Of a stretch of DNA of 64,000 nt, positions 37,008-45,113 are shown piece by piece (within the stretch, counting starts at the first letter, position 1; each line of letters begins with the position of its first letter). The position numbers and the translations under genes are program-made. The notes under the pieces were generated by a model. The model saw only the letters and a list, made by a program, of their open reading frames with translations. It ran no database searches and was not told where the DNA came from. Origin of the DNA: an uncultured Desulfobacter sp. (GTDB taxonomy: Bacteria > Desulfobacterota > Desulfobacteria > Desulfobacterales > Desulfobacteraceae); assembly GCF_963665355.1 (NCBI RefSeq), contig NZ_OY762229.1, forward strand, positions 4,774,001 through 4,838,000. Direction: 5' to 3'.

Positions 37008-39677
37008 TTAAGCCCGTTTCAAATTCTTTACCCGGTTCAGATTCACCGTAATCTTATCCTGTTTCTCTTGAAGTTCTCCATGTTGTGCCTTGACCTTTTC
37101 AATCACATCTTCAGGCGCTTTTTCAAGGAAACTGTCATTATTGAGCCTTTTTTGAATGCTGTTCAACTCTTTGGTATTTTTCTCCAACTCCTTTTCAAGA
37201 CGGCTGATCTCCTTGTCAAAATCAATGACACCTTCAAGGCAGACATGGCAGGTGGTGGCTCCTGAGACTGTGGTGGCCGAAGACTCCGGCGGATTACTTG
37301 CGTCACAGAAGGATAGATTTTCAAGGGTAGCAAGATTGATGATTACAGACTTATTTTCGGCTATTAGCAATTTCTCTGCTTGTTCTGCTGTGGTGGCCAG
37401 CACCTTGACCCTGGTGGAGGGCTGGATGTTCATCTCGGACCTGACATTGCGGATGCCTGAGATCAAAGAGAACATAAACTCCATCTCTTTTTCGCAGGAC
37501 GGATTTTTAAATTTTTTGAAATCATCCTCATTATAAGGAAAAGCAGCTTTCATCACAGAGCCGTTTGTACCTGGAAGAATACTGTAAATTTCTTCGGTAA
37601 CAAAGGGCATAAAGGGATGCAGCATGATAACAATATCCTCAAGAACTTTTGCCAAAACACCACGAGCAGCGTCACGCGTATCCGCACCTAATTTTTCGTA
37701 CAGAGCCGGTTTGGCAGCCTCAAGATACCAGTCACAAAACTCATGCCACACAAACTGATAAACCGCAGAAGCAGCTTCATTAAATCGGTATTCCTCAATC
37801 CCCTGTTTTACGGCCAGAGATGTTTCAGCACACCTGGACAAAATCCAGCGATCTGACAGGGTCAGGTCAAGCTTGTCTGTCAGTGCGTCTTTTTCCGTGA
37901 TGTGCATCAGGGTAAATCTGGCCGCATTCCACAGCTTGTTGACAAAATTTTTGTACCCCTCCACCCTTGATTCGGACATCTTAACATCCCTGCCCTGGGC
38001 GGCAAAAGCGGCCAGGGTAAACCTGAATGCGTCTGCCCCGTATTCATCAATCACTTTGAGCGGATCAATCACATTACCCTTGGACTTGGACATTTTCTTG
38101 CCGTGTTCATCCCTGACAAGGGCATGGATATAAACATCCTTGAACGGAATTTCATCGTCCATGAAATGGATGCCCATCATCATCATTCTGGCAACCCAGA
38201 AAAACAGGATATCAAACCCTGTAACCAGAACATTGGTCGGGTAAAAGGTTTGTAACAGATCCGTCTTTTCAGGCCAGCCCATGGTAGAAAACGGCCAAAG
38301 CGCTGAAGAAAACCAGGTATCCAGAACATCTGTCTCCTGGACTATATTCTTGGAACCGCATGTGGTGCAGGCATCAGGGTCCGTCTCTTCAACAATAACA
38401 GCCTTGCAATCCGGGCATTTCCATACGGGGATTCGATGCCCCCACCAGATCTGGCGGGATATGCACCAGTCCCTGATATTGTCCATCCATTCAAAATAGG
38501 TTTTTGACCAGTTGTCTGGGATAATTCTGGTTCTACCGTCACGTACGGCCTGGGATGCCTTTGCAGCCAAAGGCCCTACCTTGACAAACCATTGTTTGGA
38601 GATGGAAGGTTCAACATCGGTGTGGCAGCGATAACAATTGCCCACACTGTGCCTCAGGGGTTCTTTTTTCTCAAGCAGACCTAATTCTTCAAGGGCTTCA
38701 ACAGCTTTCTTACGGCATTCAAACCGGTCAAGGCCCGCAAAACGCCCTGCCCCTTCCATCATCCTGCCGGCATCATCAATGACCTTTAATTTTTTCAGGC
38801 CATGCTTTTCACCCAAATGAAAATCATTGGGATCATGGGCCGGGGTGACTTTCAGGGCACCGGTGCCAAACTGGGTATCTACATATTCATCCTGGATGAT
38901 GGGAATCATCCGGTCTGTCAGGGGAAGCAGAACTTCTGTTTCCCCAATGTTTTTAAATCGTTCGTCTTCGGGGTTAACGGCCACGGCCATATCACCAAAC
39001 AGGGTTTCAGGACGGGTGGTGGCGACGGTCAGCCCTTTTTTCTGGCTGCCTCTGAACGGGTAACGGATATAATAAAGGTAGCCGTCCTTTTCCTCATATT
39101 CCACCTCAAGGTCTGCCAGGGCAGTCTTGCATCTGGGACACCAGTTGATAATGTACTGGTCCTCATAGATCAGGCCCTCCTTGTACAAACGGACAAACAC
39201 CTTGCGCACTGCTTCGGAAAGCCCCTCATCCATGGTAAAGCGTTCCCGGTCCCAGTCACAGGAAGCACCAAGACGCTTGAGCTGGTTGATAATGGCACCA
39301 CCTGATTTCTCCCGCCATTTCCAGACTTCTTCAATAAAGGCTTCCCGGCCCACCTGATCACGGGTTTTACCTTCGGCAGCCAGTTTGCGCTCCACCACAT
39401 TCTGGGTGGCGATTCCGGCATGATCGGTTCCCGGCATCCAGAGCACATTCTGTCCCAAAAGCCTTCTGTATCTGCACATGATATCCTGAATCACGTTATT
39501 CAGCGCATGGCCCATATGAAGCACGCCAGTGACGTTGGGAGGTGGAATTACAATTGAAAAAGGGATTTTATCACTTTTGTCTTCAGCTTTGAAAAAACCG
39601 TTTTCCAGCCAGGATGAATACCATTTCTCTTCAATCTCTTTTGGTGAATATCCTTTGTCCAGGGAATCCGAACACAT
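37008..39677 (-). CDS. valS: Valyl-tRNA synthetase
   Basis: This 889-residue class I synthetase has the HIGH-type motif LHMGHALN and KMSKS in GKKMSKSKGNVIDPL. It has the editing domain (ATTRPETLFGDMAVAVNP) and a C-terminal coiled coil (EISRLEKELEKNTKELNS) typical of ValRS. It charges tRNA-Val in the cytoplasm. SD GAGGAG precedes the ATG. A 10-bp hairpin (39707-39734) lies in the leader, and nadC follows. Confidence 0.97.
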   Translation of the reverse strand: MCSDSLDKGYSPKEIEEKWYSSWLENGFFKAEDKSDKIPFSIVIPPPNVTGVLHMGHALNNVIQDIMCRYRRLLGQNVLWMPGTDHAGIATQNVVERKLAAEGKTRDQVGREAFIEEVWKWREKSGGAIINQLKRLGASCDWDRERFTMDEGLSEAVRKVFVRLYKEGLIYEDQYIINWCPRCKTALADLEVEYEEKDGYLYYIRYPFRGSQKKGLTVATTRPETLFGDMAVAVNPEDERFKNIGETEVLLPLTDRMIPIIQDEYVDTQFGTGALKVTPAHDPNDFHLGEKHGLKKLKVIDDAGRMMEGAGRFAGLDRFECRKKAVEALEELGLLEKKEPLRHSVGNCYRCHTDVEPSISKQWFVKVGPLAAKASQAVRDGRTRIIPDNWSKTYFEWMDNIRDWCISRQIWWGHRIPVWKCPDCKAVIVEETDPDACTTCGSKNIVQETDVLDTWFSSALWPFSTMGWPEKTDLLQTFYPTNVLVTGFDILFFWVARMMMMGIHFMDDEIPFKDVYIHALVRDEHGKKMSKSKGNVIDPLKVIDEYGADAFRFTLAAFAAQGRDVKMSESRVEGYKNFVNKLWNAARFTLMHITEKDALTDKLDLTLSDRWILSRCAETSLAVKQGIEEYRFNEAASAVYQFVWHEFCDWYLEAAKPALYEKLGADTRDAARGVLAKVLEDIVIMLHPFMPFVTEEIYSILPGTNGSVMKAAFPYNEDDFKKFKNPSCEKEMEFMFSLISGIRNVRSEMNIQPSTRVKVLATTAEQAEKLLIAENKSVIINLATLENLSFCDASNPPESSATTVSGATTCHVCLEGVIDFDKEISRLEKELEKNTKELNSIQKRLNNDSFLEKAPEDVIEKVKAQHGELQEKQDKITVNLNRVKNLKRA

Positions 39678-39706
39678 AATTCAACTCCTCAAACCCTTTT
39701 AGTATT

Positions 39707-39734
39707 AGAAACCTCTTATTTTGCAGAGGTCTCT
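39707..39734 (-). promoter_or_regulatory. Leader hairpin upstream of valS
   Basis: On the minus strand 39734-39725 pairs with 39716-39707 (10 bp including one G-U) around an 8-nt loop, ending 29 nt before the valS start. It may be an attenuator or a weak terminator. No T-box elements are seen. Confidence 0.35.
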
Positions 39735-39799
39735 GTCATGTTTTGCGGTGAACTGGCACATGTTTAAAAACTGCAGCAGTCCAAGGCTGTTAAAGAAAA

Positions 39800-39820
39800 C
39801 GGGGATTGAATCAATCCCCG
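39800..39820 (-). terminator. Terminator of the small acidic-protein gene
   Basis: A GC-rich stem (CGGGGATTG-type, 39800-39808 with 39812-39820) with a 3-nt loop is followed on the minus strand by TTTTCTTT. It lies 49 nt after the acidic-protein stop. Confidence 0.75.
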
Positions 39821-39868
39821 CCACGTTAATAAAAATTTTTAAAAATTAAGTCAATCGTTTAATAAAAT

Positions 39869-40204
39869 CTAACCGATGTCGTCAAGATCTTTCTGCAACC
39901 CGGCCTTAATATCTTCGATCTCCTGCTTGATCACCTTCTCCATTACTTCAAAAAGAATTTTTTCGATGGTTTCAGAGAACTTCTTCTCTATAAGTTTTTC
40001 AAGGACAGCTTCAATGTCTGCCCGGCCTATTGATGGCATGACATTTTCATTATCATCCCCGGCCAAGACAACATCATCAAAAATTTCTCCCTGGGAATCA
40101 GGCCGCTCCTGGGTCAGTTCGATTATTTCCTGATCGTTCGGGGATGTATCTTCAGTAACCACTTCGGTCAATTCAATAATATCATCATCATAATCTTGAA
40201 CCAT
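39869..40204 (-). CDS. Small acidic protein with IIELT motifs, unknown function
   Basis: This 111-residue protein is strongly acidic and has no recognised domain. Its N-terminal half carries two short repeats (DDDIIELTEVV and DQEIIELTQER). The C-terminal half is a predicted amphipathic helix (VLEKLIEKKFSETIEKIL, KVIKQEIEDIKAGL), likely a coiled coil. It has no signal peptide. ATG 40204 has GAGG about 6 nt upstream; the longer frame would start at TTG 40234. A terminator follows. The pattern suggests a scaffold or chaperone-like partner, but no function can be assigned. Confidence 0.7.
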   Translation of the reverse strand: MVQDYDDDIIELTEVVTEDTSPNDQEIIELTQERPDSQGEIFDDVVLAGDDNENVMPSIGRADIEAVLEKLIEKKFSETIEKILFEVMEKVIKQEIEDIKAGLQKDLDDIG

Positions 40205-40328
40205 AGAGACCTCATTATTTTGTCCTGATTTCAAAGTGTTTGATTTTGTTTTTCCGAGAATAAAAAATTATCAGAGCAGATAAAAAGTGTCAACAATTTA
40301 TGCTTCAGGGTCATTTCCCATGAGAAAG

Positions 40329-40363
40329 GAAACCGGGTCGTTCATTTTGAACAGCCCGGTTTC
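40329..40363. other. Bulged hairpin
   Basis: GAAACCGGG (40329-40337) pairs with 40355-40363. After a 2-nt bulge on each side, GTTCA (40340-40344) pairs with TGAAC (40348-40352). No gene ends here and the U-tract is weak, so it may be a relic of a lost transcript end. The rest of 40235-40555 shows only a short CTGAC/GTCAG palindrome near 40520-40540. Confidence 0.4.
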
Positions 40364-40555
40364 TAAGAAGAAAGAAAAAGAATATATGAGATCGAGAGGT
40401 CATTGAAAGCATTCCGCCCCCTCAATGAAAAACTTTATATCTGCCAAAAATGAACGGAATATGATGTTTGTGTTACCTGTTCGTTAGATTTGACAGTTTT
40501 GCTCCAAAAACAAAAAAAACGCTGACCGAACAGTCAGTGGTTTATTTCGAATTTA

Positions 40556-40622
40556 TTTTAAGGTGGTCCCGAAGGGGAGATTCGAACTCCCACAAGCGTA
40601 CGCTCGATAGTCCCTGAAGCTA
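40556..40622 (-). pseudogene. Duplicated 3' part of tRNA-Leu (att-like remnant)
   Basis: These 67 nt are identical at 64 positions to 42492-42558, the 3' portion of the intact tRNA-Leu(CAG) plus its flank. Differences are at 40568, 40607 and 40619. The copy stops inside the anticodon stem, so it cannot make a tRNA. Such 3'-end duplications are the usual scar of an element that integrated into a tRNA gene. Confidence 0.75.
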
Positions 40623-40840
40623 ATTTTATGTCATTTGAAAGCTAAAAGGGGCAATGAAAAACAATATGTAAAAAGCGTCATTTTTATTTAATATCAGTAT
40701 ATTGCAAACATAAAGCAAGCATATGCAAAATAACACCAATACATGAATACATAAGCTTGTTTAATGGCAAATGTTACCCAAGTGTTACCCAAATCAAAAA
40801 AGAAAAGCGGTTCTGATAATTATGCAAAATTTTTTTTGTG

Positions 40841-40916
40841 GTGGATGTAGCTCAGTTGGTAGAGCACCAGGTTGTGGCCCTGGTTGCCGCCGGTTCAATC
40901 CCGGTCACTCACCCCA
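40841..40916 (+). tRNA. tRNA-His (anticodon GTG)
   Basis: The sequence folds as a tRNA with D-arm GCTCAGTTGGTAGAGC, anticodon loop TTGTGGC (GTG = His), T-loop TTCAATC and encoded CCA (40914-40916). A G at 40840 and C73 allow the extra G-1 pair characteristic of tRNA-His. The acceptor stem has one A-C mismatch (position 5 against 68). A 16-bp terminator follows. Confidence 0.93.
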
Positions 40917-40920
40917 CAAA

Positions 40921-40956
40921 AATTATAAAAGCAGCCGAATGGCTGCTTTTATAATT
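40921..40956. terminator. Terminator after tRNA-His
   Basis: A perfect 16-bp stem pairs 40921-40936 with 40941-40956 around a GAAT loop. It ends tRNA-His on the plus strand and the convergent kinase-like gene on the minus strand. Confidence 0.85.
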
Positions 40957-40989
40957 CGTGAAACATGTTGGCCAGGCTATGGCTTATCG

Positions 40990-41808
40990 TTATATCTTGT
41001 GGAATGGATTAACGGCATTATGGTCGTCTGTTTGTCTATGAGCATTCACAATAATCTTTTTAACCCCTTCGATATTTTCAGCGATCTTTATTATTTCAGT
41101 TTTCATGGAAGCTTCCGGGTCGCCGATATTTACGACGCCGTCATTTGCTGTGACAATGATTGTCGGGCTTAATGTTACAATAGCCGCATGAACTTTCGCT
41201 GCAAGAAGGGCATCATCAAGAATTTTTTCCGATTCAGATGTGGTTTTAAAGTTGGGTTTTCGAACCGTCGTGCAGATCAGGTCTGCGGCATCCTCAACTG
41301 AGAGGTTTTTTACATGGATGACCATATCATAAAGTTTACTGTCCCAAGTATCAATTCCGTATAACCTCAGGCCCCATTTCCTTCGCTCATCATCATCTTT
41401 TTTTAAAATATAACGTGCTTTTTCTTCGGAAATGTTTTCCCGCCTGACTTCTTCTTTCACACGGTCTTCTATATCCGATATGATCCTGATTTTCAGGACA
41501 TTGGGAAGATTCGGCAAAAAATAATGACCCGCCAGACCGTGATAAACTACATTGTCTTTGCGGATATGCTGCAGAAGTGCTTTCCGGATATAACTTACAT
41601 AGCGGTCCATACCGTGGGTGTATCTTTCAAGAACGGACGGCGCATCATGAAGCGCTCTGATCAGTTTGATCTCAGGGATGTTGAATTCTTCGGATGCTTC
41701 CAGCAGAATATCACGGGAAATACATTCATACCCCAGTTCTGAGGCTACCTTTTCAGCAACTTGTTTTCCACGACTGTAAGAACCTCTTGAGATGGTAATA
41801 ACGGACAT
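40990..41808 (-). CDS. Cytidylate-kinase-like protein with C-terminal BON-like domain
   Basis: This 272-residue protein starts MSVITISRGSYSRGKQVA, the opening of the cytidylate-kinase-like (CMPK2-type) family, with a degenerate P-loop (GSYSRGK). It contains DRVKEEVRRENISEEKARY and a region DIEDR typical of the family. Residues from about 205 form a BON-like fold (AAKVHAAIVTLSPTIIV...GVVNIGD...IEGVKKIIVNA). Standard CMP kinase activity is doubtful. The start at 41808 has a strong GGGGG SD; an upstream in-frame start at 41862 does not. It sits between tRNA-His and a transposase remnant. Confidence 0.8.
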   Translation of the reverse strand: MSVITISRGSYSRGKQVAEKVASELGYECISRDILLEASEEFNIPEIKLIRALHDAPSVLERYTHGMDRYVSYIRKALLQHIRKDNVVYHGLAGHYFLPNLPNVLKIRIISDIEDRVKEEVRRENISEEKARYILKKDDDERRKWGLRLYGIDTWDSKLYDMVIHVKNLSVEDAADLICTTVRKPNFKTTSESEKILDDALLAAKVHAAIVTLSPTIIVTANDGVVNIGDPEASMKTEIIKIAENIEGVKKIIVNAHRQTDDHNAVNPFHKI

Positions 41809-41930
41809 TGTAACCCCCTTATTTGTAACGCTATTTTTTATATGAATAAAGTTTAACCACAAAAATCACAGAAGACACTGAAGATAGAATTCCGTGCCTT
41901 CTGTTTAAAATTAATTTAAATGAAGATTAA

Positions 41931-42274
41931 ACATTTCCTGTAGAAAATTGCAACAGCCTGGATGAAAATTGCAACAGTCTAAATTATTTTGAAGTAATAA
42001 AAAAATGCGAAGGTGTTGATGCCTTGGTTAAGTGTAATTTACGTAAAGAATCGTTGGATGGTTGGCTTGTCCTGGCTCAGAATACTGAAAACTGATCAAC
42101 CGTAGAAAAAAAGTCTCTCGAAGGAGGCTGAAAACAGTCATGCAGGATTTAATGTATATGGCTGGCCGTTTAATTTATAGTGGCAGGCGGTGGGGCATTT
42201 CATTTGGTAAGATCAACCCATTTGCCCAATTGGCTGAGAACGTATTATACCGATTACGTTCTTCTCCTGGATAA
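41931..42274 (+). pseudogene. Decayed C-terminal end of an IS4/IS1380-like transposase
   Basis: Two overlapping frames read as the end of a DDE transposase. The first gives NYFEVIKKCEGVDALVKCNL and RKESLDGWLVLAQNTEN. After a frameshift near 42089 the second gives RRRLKTVMQDLMYMAGRLIY, then SGRRWGISFGKINPF and a stop at 42274. The Lys/Arg-rich C-terminus with GRLIYSGRRW resembles IS1380-type proteins. The N-terminal part and inverted ends are not found. Nothing else is recognisable in 42275-42452. Confidence 0.55.
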
Positions 42275-42452
42275 GCGCATTATTGGGTGAAAATTCGGGC
42301 TGGAAAAGTTATGCGCAGAGCGCTAATGGTGAACTGTTCCTATCTGGCGTGATTTGATCATGGGAGCAGATTCTTATGTATCTGAACGCCAAAAAATAAC
42401 TAAGCAAAATTTATGCCGGAAATTCAGGTGTTAACCAAGCCCCTAAAAATGA

Positions 42453-42495
42453 AAAAATCAATGTGTTTGGCATCTCACCTAACTCATTGATTTTT
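42453..42495 (-). terminator. Terminator of tRNA-Leu
   Basis: On the minus strand AAAAATCAATG (42495-42485) pairs with CATTGATTTTT (42463-42453), 11 bp, followed by T-rich sequence. It lies 5 nt after the tRNA 3' end and overlaps the direct repeat. Confidence 0.65.
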
Positions 42496-42499
42496 AAGG

Positions 42500-42586
<87 letters not shown>

Positions 42587-42646
42587 ACACTCTCAACCGC
42601 TTTGTTTGCAGCCCATTTAAAGATTGCGTAAAAGCGATGGTTGGGA

Positions 42647-42675
42647 TATATATATGCGTTTGCTTTGTTTGTCAA
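42647..42675 (-). promoter_or_regulatory. Sigma-70 promoter of tRNA-Leu
   Basis: On the minus strand TTGACA (42675-42670), a 17-nt spacer and TATATA (42652-42647) place the transcript start about 54 nt before the tRNA. It diverges from ribF. Confidence 0.75.
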
Positions 42676-42706
42676 TAGTATTTTTGTTTGAATTTTAAAG
42701 GACGAC

Positions 42707-43636
42707 ATGGAATTAATCGAAGATTTGAATCAGATTAAGGCCCCCTTTCACAACGCCGTTGTTACCATTGGTAATTTTGACGGTGTGCACAAAGGTCACC
42801 AGGCACTGTTGCACCAGGTGATTGAAAAGGGGACCCAAACTGGCGGCACCTGCATCGCCATGACATTTGAACCGCACCCGCTAAGAGCCCTGGGCCTTTC
42901 CAGCCCCCCTTTAATCACCCGGCGGGACCAGAAAATCGAACTGATAGAAGCCTCGGGCATTGACGTACTGCTCTGTCTGCCCTTCAATAAAGCCTTTGCA
43001 CAGATATCAGCCCGGGAATTCATTGAAGATATTCTTCTGAAAAAGATCGGCATGAAAACCATTATTATCGGTCCTGACTATACCTTCGGGAAAAACAGGA
43101 CCGGCAATATCGCACTGCTCAAGACAAAAGGTGAAGAACTTGGGTATGAAACCATTGTATCTGACTGGATACGGGATGTTGAAACCGACAAGGAGCGCAT
43201 TTCCAGCACAAGAATCAGAAGGCTTGTGATGGACGGCCACGTAGACCGGGCAAAGCATTATCTTGGACGTTTTTACCAGATCAGGGGCAAAGTCATAGGA
43301 GGTCGCAAGCGTGGCGGCAGCCAGCTTGGATTCCCCACGGCCAATATAAAACTTCATGATGAACTATGCCCCAAGTTCGGGGTTTATGCCGTAAAGGTGG
43401 AGACCATCCATGGCAAATTCAATGGTGTTGCCAATATTGGTTTTTCCCCGACTTTCGGGGATCAAATATTCACCATTGAAGTTCATATTCTTGATTTTAA
43501 AGAAGATATTTATAATTCCAGAATACGCGTGAATATGGTGAAACGACTTCGGGATGAAATTAAATTTTCAAGTATTGGGCAGCTGTCCGACCAGATCCGA
43601 AAGGACATTGAAAAAGCAAAGGAAATTTTAAAATAA
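42707..43636 (+). CDS. ribF: Bifunctional riboflavin kinase / FAD synthetase
   Basis: This 309-residue enzyme phosphorylates riboflavin to FMN and adenylates it to FAD. The N-terminal nucleotidyltransferase has TIGNFDGVHKGHQALL and the ISSTRIRRLV motif. The C-terminal riboflavin kinase has GGRKRGGSQLGFPTANI and GVANIGFSPTF. Length is normal. It opens a nine-gene same-strand run; def starts immediately after its stop. Confidence 0.96.
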   Translation: MELIEDLNQIKAPFHNAVVTIGNFDGVHKGHQALLHQVIEKGTQTGGTCIAMTFEPHPLRALGLSSPPLITRRDQKIELIEASGIDVLLCLPFNKAFAQISAREFIEDILLKKIGMKTIIIGPDYTFGKNRTGNIALLKTKGEELGYETIVSDWIRDVETDKERISSTRIRRLVMDGHVDRAKHYLGRFYQIRGKVIGGRKRGGSQLGFPTANIKLHDELCPKFGVYAVKVETIHGKFNGVANIGFSPTFGDQIFTIEVHILDFKEDIYNSRIRVNMVKRLRDEIKFSSIGQLSDQIRKDIEKAKEILK

Positions 43637-44167
43637 ATGGCTATTCTTGATATTGTCACTTTTCCGGAACCATCCTTGAAAAAGGTATCAGAACCAGTAG
43701 AAACCATTGATGATGAGTTGAAAACGCTTATTGAAAATATGGGCGAGACCATGTTTCATGATGCGGGTGTAGGCCTTGCCGCCCCCCAGGTCGGGGTGAA
43801 CCGCCGGGTTGTTGTATATGACCCCAATGCAGGAGAGGAACAAAAGGATCCCGAGGATAAAACCTTTACTGCACTGATCAATCCTGAAATCCTGTCCAAA
43901 TCCAAAGAGACCTTCACTTCTGAAAACGAAGGGTGTTTAAGTATTGTTGACTACCGCTCTGATGTTAAGCGACATTCAAGCGTCACTGTACGGGCCATGA
44001 ATCTGGACGGTGAAACCATTGAATTTGAAGCCCACGGACTTATGTCCGTTATCATGCAGCATGAGATTGACCACCTTGACGGAATTCTGTTTATTGACAG
44101 GATTTCTGCATTGAAGCGGACCATGTATAAGAAAAAACGATTAAAGCAATTAAAAAACGAACAATGA
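43637..44167 (+). CDS. def: Peptide deformylase
   Basis: This 176-residue iron/zinc enzyme removes the N-formyl group from nascent proteins. All three motifs are present: GVGLAAPQVG, EGCLSI (metal Cys) and QHEIDHLDG (metal His pair with catalytic Glu). It starts right after ribF and overlaps fmt by 4 nt, the usual def-fmt coupling that matches deformylation to formylation. Confidence 0.97.
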   Translation: MAILDIVTFPEPSLKKVSEPVETIDDELKTLIENMGETMFHDAGVGLAAPQVGVNRRVVVYDPNAGEEQKDPEDKTFTALINPEILSKSKETFTSENEGCLSIVDYRSDVKRHSSVTVRAMNLDGETIEFEAHGLMSVIMQHEIDHLDGILFIDRISALKRTMYKKKRLKQLKNEQ

Positions 44168-45111
44168 AAAATACCCGCATCGTTTTCATGGGAACCCCGG
44201 AATTTTCTGTCCCGGCTCTACAAGCCCTGGCAAAAGAACCGGGGTTTGACATTTTACTGGTAGTGACCCAGCCGGACCGGCCCAAAGGCCGCGGAAAAAA
44301 ACTTAGCCCCTCCGCAGTGAAAGAGGCCGCAACAGGCCTTGGCATTGAAGTGTACCAGCCCGAAAAAATAAATACCCCTGAGGGGCTCAAGCTCATTTCA
44401 GATCTTGAGCCGGACTATTTTGTCGTGGTTGCCTTTGGACAGATTCTTTCACGGCAGATGCTTGATATTCCCAAAACCTACCCCATAAACATCCATGCCT
44501 CCCTTTTGCCCAAATACCGGGGCGCATCCCCCATCCAGGCAGCGGTATTAAATATGGATGACCAAACCGGCGTAACCACTATGGTCATGGCTGAAAAAAT
44601 GGATGCCGGGGACATTCTGCTGATGGAAACAACCCCTGTGGATCCCCAGGAGACGGCGCCCATGCTGCACGACAGGTTGGCACAAATTGGTGCGCATCTA
44701 ATTGTAAAGACCATCCACGCCATTGAACAGGGCAAGGTTACCCCTGCCCCCCAGGATCATTCAAAAGCGACCTATGTGTCCATGCTCAAAAAGTCAGACG
44801 GACGCATTGACTGGCAAAGATCAACCAAGGCTGTCTGCGCCCATATCAATGCCATGACACCCTGGCCCGGGGCCTTTACGGAACTTGACGGCAAACGCCT
44901 TAAAATTTTTAAGGCTGTCCCATCATCCTTATCCATGCAGGCGTCCGCTTTACCCGGCACTATTGTCGCCAGCAATGAGGAAGGCCTGTTTGTGGCGGCA
45001 GCAGATGGTGTTGTCCAGGTGCTTGAACTGATGGGAAGTTCAGGAAAACGTCTTGATGCCGCCGCATTTCTTTGTGGCAATAAAATTGAACCCCTGACCT
45101 GTTTTGAGTAA
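44164..45111 (+). CDS. fmt: Methionyl-tRNA formyltransferase
   Basis: This 315-residue enzyme formylates initiator Met-tRNA using 10-formyl-THF. It shows the N-terminal FMGTPEFSVPAL, the catalytic-loop region NIHASLLPKYRGASPIQ and the C-terminal OB-like domain (INAMTPWPGAFTEL). Length is normal. It overlaps def (ATGA) and ends 2 nt before rsmB. Confidence 0.97.
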   Translation: MKNTRIVFMGTPEFSVPALQALAKEPGFDILLVVTQPDRPKGRGKKLSPSAVKEAATGLGIEVYQPEKINTPEGLKLISDLEPDYFVVVAFGQILSRQMLDIPKTYPINIHASLLPKYRGASPIQAAVLNMDDQTGVTTMVMAEKMDAGDILLMETTPVDPQETAPMLHDRLAQIGAHLIVKTIHAIEQGKVTPAPQDHSKATYVSMLKKSDGRIDWQRSTKAVCAHINAMTPWPGAFTELDGKRLKIFKAVPSSLSMQASALPGTIVASNEEGLFVAAADGVVQVLELMGSSGKRLDAAAFLCGNKIEPLTCFE

Positions 45112-45113
45112 GC

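Noticed and set aside
40774-40796. Tandem GTTACCCAA repeat as a CRISPR or attachment core
   Set aside because: Only two 9-nt units with a 2-nt gap; no array and no matching copy elsewhere in the window.
40764-40853. Short open frame MANVTQVLPKSKKKSG before tRNA-His
   Set aside because: No SD and it runs into the tRNA; it could be an integrase remnant but there is too little to call a gene.
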